Shown here: positions 1 to 6,295 of the stretch, piece by piece
Numbering within the stretch: position 1 is the stretch's first letter
Layout: the number at the start of each line of letters is the position of its first letter
Source: Betaproteobacteria bacterium
GTDB taxonomy: Bacteria; Pseudomonadota; Gammaproteobacteria; Burkholderiales; Rhodocyclaceae
DNA: 7,664 nucleotides
Direction of reading: 5' to 3'
Assembly: GCA_028065725.1 (NCBI GenBank)
Contig: JAPTVL010000203.1
Location: 1-7,664 of the forward strand
Program-made: the position numbers and the translations under genes
Notes under the pieces: generated by a model
Told to the model about the DNA's origin: nothing
The model's database searches: none
What the model saw: the letters and a program-made list of their open reading frames with translations, nothing else

Positions 1-89
1 TAGGGGTTAGGGGTCAGGGGTCGGGCGCAAGAGGTACGCCTCATTTCCGGCTCTTTACCCCTTACCCCTCACGCCTTACCTAAAGTTAA
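1..89. repeat. G-rich/C-rich intergenic palindrome with G-quadruplex motif
   Basis: This is the non-coding stretch just beyond the stop codon of the histidine kinase gene. On the plus strand, positions 3-25 hold four G runs (3-6, 10-13, 17-20, 23-25) separated by TTA, TCA and TC, a textbook intramolecular G-quadruplex pattern. Positions 2-14 are also the inverted complement of 57-69 with a single mismatch, so the two parts can form a hairpin of about 13 bp. A small inner stem, GAGG/CCTC (31-34 with 39-42, loop TACG), lies inside it. On the minus strand this lies directly downstream of the kinase and could help end transcription, but I see no T tract typical of an intrinsic terminator. The window edge cuts the feature, so its full extent is unknown. 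Confidence 0.55.
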
Positions 90-1997
90 TTATCCCACGG
101 CAGCGGTGCGCGCCTGCTGGATCAGGTGGGTCAGCAGGGCGCGCAGCTTGGCGGGGCGCAGCGGCTTGTGCAGCAGGGGGAAACCGGCCTGGCTGATGCG
201 CAGGATGGTGTCGGGTGCGGTGTCGCCGGTGACCACGATGGCCGGGATGTCGCGGCCGAATTGCCGGCGCAGGCGGGTGATGACTTCGATGCCGTCGGTG
301 TCGTCGGGCAGACGGTAGTCCGAGACGATGACATCGGGCATCCGGCCGATGCTGGCGAGCCACTCCTCGGCCTCGGCGGCGCTGTGCGCGGTGACCAGGT
401 CGATGTTCCAGTTGTCGAACAGTTCGGCCATGCCGCGCAGGATCGCGCTCTCGTCGTCGACCAGCAGCACCAGCGCATCGGCGGGGATCTGCCCCGGTGC
501 GCTGGCAGGGATGGGGGGCCGGATCAGGCTGGCATCGCCGCACGGTACGTCGATGCTGAACAGGGAGCCGTGGCCGGGGCGCGAGCGCAGGTTCACCCGG
601 TGTCCGAGCAGACGTCCCAGGCGCGACACGATGGCAAGTCCCAAGCCCAGGCCCTTGCTGCGATCACGCGCGGGGTTGTGCAGCTGGACGAATTCCTGGA
701 ACACGCTTTCCTGCTGTTCGGGCGGAATGCCGCGACCGGTGTCGATCACGCTCAGGCGCACCATGCGGCCGCGACGCTGGCAGGCCACCAGCACGCCGCC
801 GTCGTCGGTGTAGCGGATGGCATTGGCGATCAGGTTGACGAGGATGCGCTCGATCAGCAGGGGGTCGCTGTACAGGGTGACGTCGCACGGGCGAAAGCGC
901 AGCCGCAGCTGCTTTTCTGCCGCCAGCGCGCTGAACTGGTGGTTGAGATCGTCGAGCATTTTCTGCAGCGGGAAGTGCACCGGATGCGCTTCGATGGTGC
1001 CGGCGTCCAGCCGTGAAATGTCGAGCAGGGCATTGAACAGCAGTTCCATTGCCGCTGTCGATGCTTCGATGTTGTCGATCAGGGTCTGCGCTTCCGGCTG
1101 CTGGTTGCGCGCCTTCAGCGCAGCGACGAACAGCGACAGGGCGTGCAGCGGCTGCCGCAGGTCGTGGCTGGCGGCGGCGAAAAAGCGCGACTTGGCCTGG
1201 TTGGCGCGCTCGGCCATATTCTTTTTCGCGGCGAGGTCGGCAGTGGCTTCGCGGATGCGTTTCTCCAGTTCGCTGCGATGGGTCTGCAGGGCTTCGGCCA
1301 TGTCGTTCACCCCGGCGGCAAGCGCGCCGACTTCGCCCTGCGCCGGCAGCTGCGTGCGCACCGTGAGGTCGTCGCACGCGAGCCGCCCTACCACCTGTCC
1401 GACATGGCGCAGCTGTCCGGCCAGCCGGTTGGACAAGCGCCACGCCAGCGCACCGGTGAGCGCCAGCGCCACCAGCATCAGCAGGACGGCATGGACCAGC
1501 GTGTCGCGCTTGAAAGCACTGATCTGGTCGCGGGACACGCCGACCTCGGTATGCCCCAGCAGGATGCCGGCCGGCGAAGCGCTGGCGGCAAGCATGACCT
1601 CATCGCGCGTGTCCGCGGTGGGCAAGCGAATCTCGGCGCCCTTTTCGTAATGCACACCGGGGAGTTGGGCGTGCAAGCTGTCGCCGGTGCTGGCAACCAG
1701 CCGCCCGCGCGCATCGGTGACGCGGGCATAGGACAACTGGCTGGCTTCTGTCTCGCTGTTGAGCAGCGCATAGAGCTTCGCTGTGTCACCGCTCACCAGA
1801 GCGTAAGGCAAGGCATCGGCCAGATGGCGGGCGGCGTTGGTGGCGCGCGCATTCAGCGCGCTCTCGGCGGTGGCGAGCGTCTGCGTGGTGAAATAGGCAA
1901 CCATCCCGAATTCGGTCAGCATCGCGGGCAGCAGGGCGATCACCAGCATGCGGCTGCGGATGCTGGACAGGGAGATCCGGTTGAACAGGGTGCGCAT
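90..1997 (-). CDS. Hybrid sensor histidine kinase with C-terminal receiver domain
   Basis: A membrane sensor kinase that should autophosphorylate on histidine and pass the phosphate to its own receiver and probably to the neighbouring regulator. From the ATG at 1997 the protein is 635 aa. Domains in order: transmembrane helix about 16-37; a periplasmic region to about 165 with no recognisable ligand motif; second helix about 168-188; HAMP linker to about 240; HisKA dimerisation domain with the phospho-accepting His278 in SHDLRQPLHAL; HATPase with N392 (NLIANAIRYT), the DTGRGIPPE box (419-427) and GLGLGL (449-454); receiver domain 509-625 with D514/D515, phospho-acceptor D560 (SDYRLPDD), T590 and K611. 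All catalytic residues are present. The gene follows the response regulator with only a few bases between. A GTG at 2006 (three codons longer, 7 nt after the regulator stop) is the alternative start. Neither start has a clear ribosome binding site, so translational coupling is likely. The signal sensed is unknown. Confidence 0.93.
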   Translation of the reverse strand: MRTLFNRISLSSIRSRMLVIALLPAMLTEFGMVAYFTTQTLATAESALNARATNAARHLADALPYALVSGDTAKLYALLNSETEASQLSYARVTDARGRLVASTGDSLHAQLPGVHYEKGAEIRLPTADTRDEVMLAASASPAGILLGHTEVGVSRDQISAFKRDTLVHAVLLMLVALALTGALAWRLSNRLAGQLRHVGQVVGRLACDDLTVRTQLPAQGEVGALAAGVNDMAEALQTHRSELEKRIREATADLAAKKNMAERANQAKSRFFAAASHDLRQPLHALSLFVAALKARNQQPEAQTLIDNIEASTAAMELLFNALLDISRLDAGTIEAHPVHFPLQKMLDDLNHQFSALAAEKQLRLRFRPCDVTLYSDPLLIERILVNLIANAIRYTDDGGVLVACQRRGRMVRLSVIDTGRGIPPEQQESVFQEFVQLHNPARDRSKGLGLGLAIVSRLGRLLGHRVNLRSRPGHGSLFSIDVPCGDASLIRPPIPASAPGQIPADALVLLVDDESAILRGMAELFDNWNIDLVTAHSAAEAEEWLASIGRMPDVIVSDYRLPDDTDGIEVITRLRRQFGRDIPAIVVTGDTAPDTILRISQAGFPLLHKPLRPAKLRALLTHLIQQARTAAVG

Positions 1998-2013
1998 GAA
2001 ATTCACGGGACGT

Positions 2014-2655
2014 TTACGGTTGCTGCATCAGCCGCTGGATCTCGAGCACGGCTTCGGTGCGGTTGGTGACGCCAAGCGCCCGGAAAATAGCCGCAATGTG
2101 CACTTTCACCGTGCCTTCCGACATCGACAACATGCCGGCAATGGCCTTGTTGGCGCAGCCCTGAACCAGCAGGCGCGCCACTTCGAGTTGGCGCGCCGTC
2201 AGCCCGCTGTGCTGCAGCGCCTCGAAGTCGGAGGGCGCCACTGTGTGCAGACCGCCGTTGCCGTCGCCCAGACAGGCCGGCACATAGATGTCGCCCGCCA
2301 GCACCTGCCGCAGCGCGGCCAGCATCGTTGCCGTGGGGGCGGCTTTTGGAATGTAGCCAAGCGCGCCGGCTTCCAGCGCGCTGCGGATGTCGTGCGGCGA
2401 TTCCGAGGCCGACAGCACCACCAGGGGAATGTCCGGGAAGCGGTTGCGGTACTGCGCGATGCCCTGGATACCGACGAAGCCCGGCATGTTCAGATCGACC
2501 AGCGCCAGATCGAGATCGAGGTGCAGCGCGGTTTGCGCGAACAGGGAGGGGTAGTCGTGGGCGTCGATGATCTCGACCTGCGGCTCCAGCTGCGACAATA
2601 CCTGCCGCACACCTTCGCGCATCAGTGGGTGATCGTCGGCCAAAAGGGTTTTCAT
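2014..2655 (-). CDS. LuxR/NarL-family two-component response regulator
   Basis: A DNA-binding transcription regulator of 213 aa controlled by phosphorylation. The N-terminal receiver domain (about 1-120) has the acidic pair D7/D8 in LLADDHPLMREG, the phospho-acceptor D54 in LALVDLNMPG, the switch serine S82 in VVLSASES, and K104 in GYIPKA. The C-terminal LuxR-type helix-turn-helix runs from about 152 to 205 (LTARQLEVARLLVQG, then NKAIAGMLSMSEGTVKVH). The start at 2655 is preferred over the ATG two codons upstream (2661) because AGGGAG (2663-2668) is 7 nt before it but only 1 nt before the other. It lies directly ahead of the hybrid kinase on the same strand and is presumably its output partner. 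Target genes cannot be read from the sequence. The length is normal for the family and no residues are missing. Confidence 0.94.
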   Translation of the reverse strand: MKTLLADDHPLMREGVRQVLSQLEPQVEIIDAHDYPSLFAQTALHLDLDLALVDLNMPGFVGIQGIAQYRNRFPDIPLVVLSASESPHDIRSALEAGALGYIPKAAPTATMLAALRQVLAGDIYVPACLGDGNGGLHTVAPSDFEALQHSGLTARQLEVARLLVQGCANKAIAGMLSMSEGTVKVHIAAIFRALGVTNRTEAVLEIQRLMQQP

Positions 2656-2662
2656 GTGCATG

Positions 2663-2668
2663 CTCCCT
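2663..2668 (-). promoter_or_regulatory. Ribosome binding site of the response regulator gene
   Basis: On the minus strand this reads AGGGAG, a good Shine-Dalgarno match. It is 7 nt from the ATG at 2655 and 1 nt from the ATG at 2661, so it decides in favour of the downstream start. Confidence 0.7.
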
Positions 2669-2727
2669 GCATGGCGGGGATTCTAGTACGACAAGCCGCG
2701 GGTGGGCGACTGCGCGCAAGTGGGGCG

Positions 2728-3246
2728 TTATTTGGCGCGCACCTTGCGCCCGCCTTCGTCGATGGCGGCTTCCAGATAGCCGAAGTAAAAATCCGGAATC
2801 AGCAGGCCGACGATGGCTTCGCCCGTCGCCTTGCCCTGGGTGTCGAACACCATGACGGTGGGAACCATGAACACCTTGTGTGAGGCGGCGAACGCGGCCT
2901 CGGTGGTGGACGCGGCGTCGAAGTCGGTGAGCGGCGAATCGGAATCGATGGTGACTTCGCGGAAGAGGGCGCGCGAGCGGTAGGCCGGGTCCTGGTGCAT
3001 CGGCACCAGGTATTCGCTTTTGACGCGCTCGCAATAGGGGCAGTTCGGGGTGGAGAACAGCACCATGATGGGCACCCGGCGTTTGGCGGCGATGCGCGCG
3101 TCGGCCTGGAAATTCTTGGCGTGAACGAGGCTGTTCGCCGCGCTGGCGGCACCGGGCAGCATCAGCCCCCATGCTAAAATCAGGGCCCATGCCACGAGCT
3201 GGCGCAGCAGGCATGGGGTTCCTTCAGGTGGATGCGGGTACTTCAT
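2728..3246 (-). CDS. Exported thioredoxin-fold protein with CPYC active site (SoxW-like)
   Basis: A 172-aa redox protein predicted to act in the periplasm. Residues 1-36 form a signal peptide: an arginine (R16) before a hydrophobic stretch ending in AASA, with likely cleavage before ANSLVHA. The mature part has a thioredoxin fold. [19 protein letters not shown] carries the redox pair C69/C72 in a CPYC motif, and [12 protein letters not shown] carries the cis-proline P129 expected opposite the active site. CPYC is better known from glutaredoxins but also occurs in exported SoxW-type thioredoxins, the nearest family I can suggest. It could keep periplasmic or cytochrome thiols reduced; the substrate is unknown. 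The start at 3246 (ATGAAGTACCC) is one of two close choices; an ATG at 3252 adds two residues. No strong ribosome binding site is visible. It is transcribed away from hemC, 72 bp upstream of the regulator gene, and could share a transcript with the two-component pair. Confidence 0.85.
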   Translation of the reverse strand: MKYPHPPEGTPCLLRQLVAWALILAWGLMLPGAASAANSLVHAKNFQADARIAAKRRVPIMVLFSTPNCPYCERVKSEYLVPMHQDPAYRSRALFREVTIDSDSPLTDFDAASTTEAAFAASHKVFMVPTVMVFDTQGKATGEAIVGLLIPDFYFGYLEAAIDEGGRKVRAK

Positions 3247-3300
3247 GGTCATCAGTGTCGCGTCATCTTTTGCCAAATCAAACAGTCCATTATTACCGCC
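3247..3300. promoter_or_regulatory. Divergent promoter region between the thioredoxin-like gene and hemC
   Basis: These 54 bp lie between two divergently transcribed genes, so they must hold or border the start signals for both unless the promoters lie inside the coding regions. The stretch is AT-richer than the surrounding genes. On the plus strand TTGCCA (3270-3275) and TATTAC (3291-3296) resemble -35 and -10 boxes, but the 15-bp spacing is short and the second box almost touches the hemC ATG. I regard the region as likely regulatory but cannot place a promoter with confidence. Confidence 0.35.
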
Positions 3301-4221
3301 ATGCATACCCTGACTATCGCTTCCCGTGAAAGTGCCCTTGCCATGTGGCAGGCGGAGCATATCCGAGACCGCCTTGCCGCGCTGCATCCCGGCTGCACAG
3401 TGAGCATCCTGGGCATGACCACGCGCGGCGACCAGATCCTCGACGTCACGCTGTCTAAAATCGGCGGCAAGGGCCTGTTCGTCAAGGAGCTCGAAGTGGC
3501 GCTGGAGGCCGGCCAGGCCGATCTGGCGGTGCATTCGATGAAGGATGTGCCGATGGAATTGCCGCCGGGGTTCGAGCTGGCGGTGATCGGCGAGCGCGAG
3601 GACCCGCGCGACGCCTTCGTCTCCAACCGCTACGCGCACCTGTCCGACCTGCCGCCGGGCAGCGTGGTCGGCACCTCCAGCCTGCGCCGCGAAGCGCAGC
3701 TGCGCGCGCGCTATCCGCACCTCGCGGTGAAGCCGCTGCGCGGCAACGTCGGCACCCGCCTGAAGAAACTGGACGAGGGCCAGTTCGACGCCATTCTGCT
3801 GGCCGCCGCCGGGCTCAAGCGTCTGGGCCTGGGTGACCGCATCAAAAGCCTGCTTTCCGTGGAAGACAGCATCCCCGCCGCCGGCCAGGGCGCACTCGGC
3901 ATCGAGATCCGCAGCGGCAACAGCGAAGTGGCAGCTATGCTTGCCGCGCTCAACCACCCCGAAACCGCCGCCTGCGTGCGCGCCGAGCGCCAGGTCAGCC
4001 GTGCGCTCGGCGGCAGCTGCGAGGTACCGCTGGGCGCGCATGCGGTGCTTGAAAACGGCCGCCTGGTGCTGAACGGGTTTGTCGCCAACCCGGACGGCAG
4101 TGGTTTCATTCACGACCGTGCCGAAGGCGAGGCGGGCGAACCCGAGGCGGTTGGCCAGGCGCTGGCCGACAAGCTCCTGGCGCAGGGCGCGCGCGCCATT
4201 CTCGACGCCCTGCCTGCATGA
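3301..4221 (+). CDS. hemC: Hydroxymethylbilane synthase (porphobilinogen deaminase)
   Basis: Cytosolic enzyme that joins four porphobilinogen molecules into the linear tetrapyrrole hydroxymethylbilane, the step before ring closure in heme and siroheme synthesis. The 306-aa length is typical. Family signatures are clear: [13 protein letters not shown] near the N-terminus; [24 protein letters not shown] with the catalytic aspartate D82 (equivalent to D84 of the E. coli enzyme); [39 protein letters not shown]; and [13 protein letters not shown] with C240, which anchors the dipyrromethane cofactor. The ATG at 3301 is chosen because [11 protein letters not shown] matches the family N-terminus. An in-frame ATG at 3232 would add 23 residues without homology and overlap the divergent gene. 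No good ribosome binding site precedes 3301. The stop overlaps the hemD start in ATGA, so the two are translationally coupled. It is the first gene of the heme operon. Confidence 0.98.
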   Translation: MHTLTIASRESALAMWQAEHIRDRLAALHPGCTVSILGMTTRGDQILDVTLSKIGGKGLFVKELEVALEAGQADLAVHSMKDVPMELPPGFELAVIGEREDPRDAFVSNRYAHLSDLPPGSVVGTSSLRREAQLRARYPHLAVKPLRGNVGTRLKKLDEGQFDAILLAAAGLKRLGLGDRIKSLLSVEDSIPAAGQGALGIEIRSGNSEVAAMLAALNHPETAACVRAERQVSRALGGSCEVPLGAHAVLENGRLVLNGFVANPDGSGFIHDRAEGEAGEPEAVGQALADKLLAQGARAILDALPA

Positions 4222-4994
4222 CGCAGCCGCTGGCTGGGCGCACCGTGCTGGTGACGCGGCCAGCCCACCAGGCAGCTGGGCTGGCACAGGCGATCTGGGC
4301 GGCCGGCGGCGCAGCGTTCGTGTTTCCTGCGCTCGCCATCGAGGCGGTGCCCGCAGACGAATTGACCGCATCGCTGACGCAACTGCGTGATGCCGACATC
4401 GCGATATTTATCAGCCCCAATGCCGCACAGTTCGGCATGGCAGCGATCCGCGCCGGCGGCAGTTTGCCTGCTTCGGTCGAGGTGTTTGCGGTGGGCCCGG
4501 GCACCGCGCGCACGCTGCAGGAGCAGGGCGTCAGCGGCGTCGTCACGCCGGACGGCCAGGACAGCGAAGCGCTGCTGGCGCTGCCGCAGCTGCAGCACGT
4601 GGCGGGCAAGCGCGTGATGATCGTGCGTGGCGTCGGCGGCCGCGCCCTGCTGGCCGACACGCTCGCCGCACGCGGGGCGCAGGTGCATTTCATGGAATGC
4701 TACCGGCGCGTGCGGCCGCAGGCCGATGCCGCGCCGCTGCTGGCGCGCTGGCAGGCCGGCGGGATCGATGCGGTGACCGTCGCCAGCGCGGAGACGCTGG
4801 ACAACCTGGCCGCGTTGCTGGGCGTGGCGGGCCGGCCCTTGCTGCTGCGTACCCCGCTTTTCGCGCCGCATGAGAAAATCGCCGATGCGGCCCGCCGTTT
4901 CGGTATTGCACACGTTGTCGCCACGCCTGGCGGCGATGCCGGCCTGGTGGAAGGCCTGGTTAACTGGTTCAGGAATGAGAACCTGTCTCAGTAG
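4218..4994 (+). CDS. hemD: Uroporphyrinogen-III synthase
   Basis: Cytosolic enzyme that closes hydroxymethylbilane into uroporphyrinogen III with inversion of ring D. The family is poorly conserved, but the 258-aa product has the usual marks: [12 protein letters not shown] at the N-terminus, [40 protein letters not shown], the conserved tyrosine in [20 protein letters not shown], and [15 protein letters not shown] near the end. The start overlaps the hemC stop in ATGA. The C-terminus is unusual: the last four codons (N255-L-S-Q258) and the TAG stop lie inside the left terminal repeat of the inserted element. Without the element the gene would read AAT GAG TGA and end at residue 254, with hemX starting inside that overlap. 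The change adds only a short tail, so function is probably kept. Confidence 0.96.
   Translation: MTQPLAGRTVLVTRPAHQAAGLAQAIWAAGGAAFVFPALAIEAVPADELTASLTQLRDADIAIFISPNAAQFGMAAIRAGGSLPASVEVFAVGPGTARTLQEQGVSGVVTPDGQDSEALLALPQLQHVAGKRVMIVRGVGGRALLADTLAARGAQVHFMECYRRVRPQADAAPLLARWQAGGIDAVTVASAETLDNLAALLGVAGRPLLLRTPLFAPHEKIADAARRFGIAHVVATPGGDAGLVEGLVNWFRNENLSQ
4975..4979 (+). repeat. Left copy of probable 5-bp target site duplication (ATGAG)
   Basis: ATGAG here matches ATGAG at 5249-5253 across the element. Joining the sequence before this copy to the right copy gives AATGAGTGA, which closes hemD with TGA and starts hemX within the same overlap. Confidence 0.6.
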
Positions 4995-5009
4995 AAATCA
5001 TGCCCCGCG
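4978..5009 (+). repeat. Left terminal inverted repeat of the element (32 bp)
   Basis: Perfect inverted match over 32 bp to 5214-5245. It begins AGAACCTGTCTCAGTAG and ends CCCCGCG. It holds the last codons and the TAG stop (4992-4994) of hemD. Confidence 0.95.
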
Positions 5010-5107
5010 TTGTGGCCAGGATCGGATGGATGCAAGACGCAGCGCGCAGGAAATGGCTCTCCATTGCCAAGCGCTGCAACGCCGCAGACGCCGATCCTGG
5101 CCGCAAC
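5009..5107. repeat. Left internal hairpin of the element
   Basis: The arms 5009-5025 and 5091-5107 are inverted complements with 16 of 17 positions matching (core GGCCAGGATCGG). Inside, GCAGCGC (5039-5045) pairs with GCGCTGC (5071-5077), and AATGG (5052-5056) pairs with CCATT (5061-5065) around a CTCT loop. The outer arm begins where the left terminal repeat stops, sharing its final G. Confidence 0.85.
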
Positions 5108-5115
5108 CCGGAGGG

Positions 5116-5213
5116 CCGATTGCCTGCGGGCGCATTGCGGTGTTGCGGGTGACTCGTGGAGAATGGCTACACTTCGTCCCCCGCGCCTTGCACTGCATCC
5201 CGCAGGCAACCGG
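5116..5213. repeat. Right internal hairpin of the element
   Basis: The arms 5116-5130 and 5199-5213 are inverted complements with 14 of 15 positions matching (core TTGCCTGCGGG). Inside, GCGGG (5145-5149) can pair with CCCGC (5179-5183), with further short GAC/GTC and GTG/CAC pairings towards the tip. The outer arm ends exactly where the right terminal repeat begins, and 8 nt separate it from the left hairpin. Confidence 0.8.
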
Positions 5214-5245
5214 CGCGGGGCATGATTTCTACTGAGACAGGTTCT
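5214..5245 (-). repeat. Right terminal inverted repeat of the element (32 bp)
   Basis: Perfect inverted copy of 4978-5009. Read on the plus strand it ends TGAGACAGGTTCT, 3 nt before the hemX ATG. The ACAGG at 5236-5240 is the only Shine-Dalgarno-like sequence in front of hemX, so the element seems to provide the present ribosome entry site. Confidence 0.95.
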
Positions 5246-5248
5246 ACG

Positions 5249-5253
5249 ATGAG
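5249..5253 (+). repeat. Right copy of probable 5-bp target site duplication (ATGAG)
   Basis: This copy contains the ATG start codon of hemX. The next bases, TGA at 5254-5256, would be the ancestral hemD stop if the element were absent. Confidence 0.6.
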
Positions 5254-6295
5254 TGAAAACCCCGAGACGTCCGTCCCTCAGCCTGCAGCGCAGCCTGCCG
5301 CCGCACCGGTTCATGTCGCACCGCATGCGCCGTCCTCGCCGCTGGCGCTGGTTGCCCTGCTGATCGCCGCGCTGGCGATGGCGGCTGCGGCCTGGTCGTG
5401 GTTCGACAGCCGCGAGCGCATCCGCGATCTGAAGACCGAGCTCGGGCGCCGGCTGGCCGAAACCGGCAAGGAGGTGAGCGAAACCCGTCTGCTGGCGCGC
5501 AATGCCGACGATGCGATGCGGCAGGTCAGCGAAAAGGTCGCCCACATCGAAAGCCAGATGGCGACGTCGCAGCAGCAGCAGCTTTCGCTCGAAGCCCTCT
5601 ACAAGGATCTGTCGCAGGGACGCGACCAGTGGGCGCTGGCCGAGATCGAACAGGTGCTGCTCACCGCCGCCCAGCAGTTGCAACTGGCGGGCAACGTGAA
5701 GGCCGCGATCATCGCGTTGGAAGGCGCCGACACCCGCCTGCAACGCCTGAACAAGCCGCAGTTCACTGCCTTGCGCCGCGCGATCGCGGCCGATCTGGCC
5801 AACCTGCGCGCGGTGCCCTCGTTGGACGAAGTGGGGGCGAGCGCGCGCATCGAGGCGCTGGTGGCGCGCCATGCCAGCTGGCCGCTGGCCAGCGCGCAGG
5901 GCTCCGAAGCCGCGCCGGCGCCACGTGCTGGCAGGCAGACCACCGACATCGGTCAGGAGTTGTGGGCCGAATTGAAGCGTCTGGTGCAGATCCGCCGCAT
6001 CGACGGCAACGAGGCCGTGCTGCTGCCGCCCGATCAGGCCTACTTCCTGCGCGAGAACCTGCGTTTGCGCCTGTTGTCGGCGCGCCTTGCGCTGCTGTCG
6101 CAGGACCAGGCAGCGTTCCGTTCCGACCTGAATGCGGTATCGCAGATGCTCGGACGCTATTTCAATACGCGCGACGCCGGCGTTGCCGACGCGCTCAAGG
6201 AAGTCGCGCGCCTGTCCAGTTTGCAGATCGCGCAGAAGTTGCCCGGCATTGACGCCAGCCTCGTCGCGCTTGAGGCGTATAAGGGAGAGCTCTGA
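5249..6295 (+). CDS. hemX: HemX, membrane-anchored heme-operon protein
   Basis: A 348-aa inner-membrane protein of the HemX family (Pfam HemX type). The N-terminus is Pro/Ala-rich (about 5-30), followed by one transmembrane helix at about 31-52 (PLALVALLIAALAMAAAAWSWF). A charged, coiled-coil-like segment spans about 54-115, and the rest is a helical periplasmic domain with the family patterns DQWALAEIEQVLLTAAQQLQLAGN and LLPPDQAYFLRENLRLRLLSARLALL. Databases often call such proteins uroporphyrinogen-III C-methyltransferase, but no SAM-binding methyltransferase motifs are visible, so that name should not be copied. The role is probably structural or regulatory in tetrapyrrole synthesis. The start at 5249 gives MSENPETSV; in-frame ATGs at 5222 and 5156 lie inside the inserted element and are unlikely to be native. 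The stop overlaps the hemY start (TGATG at 6293-6297). Confidence 0.92.
   Translation: MSENPETSVPQPAAQPAAAPVHVAPHAPSSPLALVALLIAALAMAAAAWSWFDSRERIRDLKTELGRRLAETGKEVSETRLLARNADDAMRQVSEKVAHIESQMATSQQQQLSLEALYKDLSQGRDQWALAEIEQVLLTAAQQLQLAGNVKAAIIALEGADTRLQRLNKPQFTALRRAIAADLANLRAVPSLDEVGASARIEALVARHASWPLASAQGSEAAPAPRAGRQTTDIGQELWAELKRLVQIRRIDGNEAVLLPPDQAYFLRENLRLRLLSARLALLSQDQAAFRSDLNAVSQMLGRYFNTRDAGVADALKEVARLSSLQIAQKLPGIDASLVALEAYKGEL
6281..6287 (+). promoter_or_regulatory. Ribosome binding site of hemY
   Basis: AAGGGAG lies within the last codons of hemX, 7 nt before the hemY ATG. It is the best Shine-Dalgarno match in the operon. Confidence 0.75.

Larger units (their letters stand above)
4980..5248. 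mobile_element. MITE-like palindromic insertion element between hemD and hemX
   Basis: A 269-bp element with no transposase gene. Its ends carry perfect 32-bp inverted repeats (4978-5009 and 5214-5245; the outer two bases of the left copy overlap the target). Just inside them two further palindromes stand side by side (5009-5107 and 5116-5213), so the whole element can fold into a T or cruciform as DNA or RNA. The sequence ATGAG occurs directly before it (4975-4979) and directly after it (5249-5253), a probable 5-bp target duplication. Five bases (CTACG, 5244-5248) lie between the right repeat core and the duplication, so the exact right end is uncertain. It interrupts an otherwise overlapping operon. 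The size, terminal repeats and lack of coding content fit a non-autonomous MITE moved by a transposase elsewhere. I do not recognise a named family. Confidence 0.75.

Noticed and set aside
126..1016. Plus-strand open frame opposite the histidine kinase
   Set aside because: It is the complement of the kinase ATPase and receiver domains, with no sensible protein features.
3270..3296. TTGCCA/TATTAC as a definite hemC promoter
   Set aside because: The spacing is only 15 bp and the second box is 4 bp from the ATG, so it is too weak to claim.
3232..3300. Longer hemC start at 3232
   Set aside because: The extra 23 residues do not match the HemC family N-terminus and would overlap the divergent gene.
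2728..4371. A long minus-strand open frame continuing upstream of the thioredoxin-like gene through hemC and into hemD
   Set aside because: Beyond 3252 it is the complement of the clearly real hemC; the signal peptide fixes the true start near 3246.
5156..5248. Upstream in-frame starts for hemX (ATG at 5156 or 5222)
   Set aside because: Both lie inside the inserted element and would add residues unrelated to HemX. The ATG at 5249 restores the ancestral overlap with hemD.
5249..6295. HemX as uroporphyrinogen-III C-methyltransferase
   Set aside because: No SAM-binding motifs are visible; the single helix and coiled-coil layout fits the non-catalytic HemX family.
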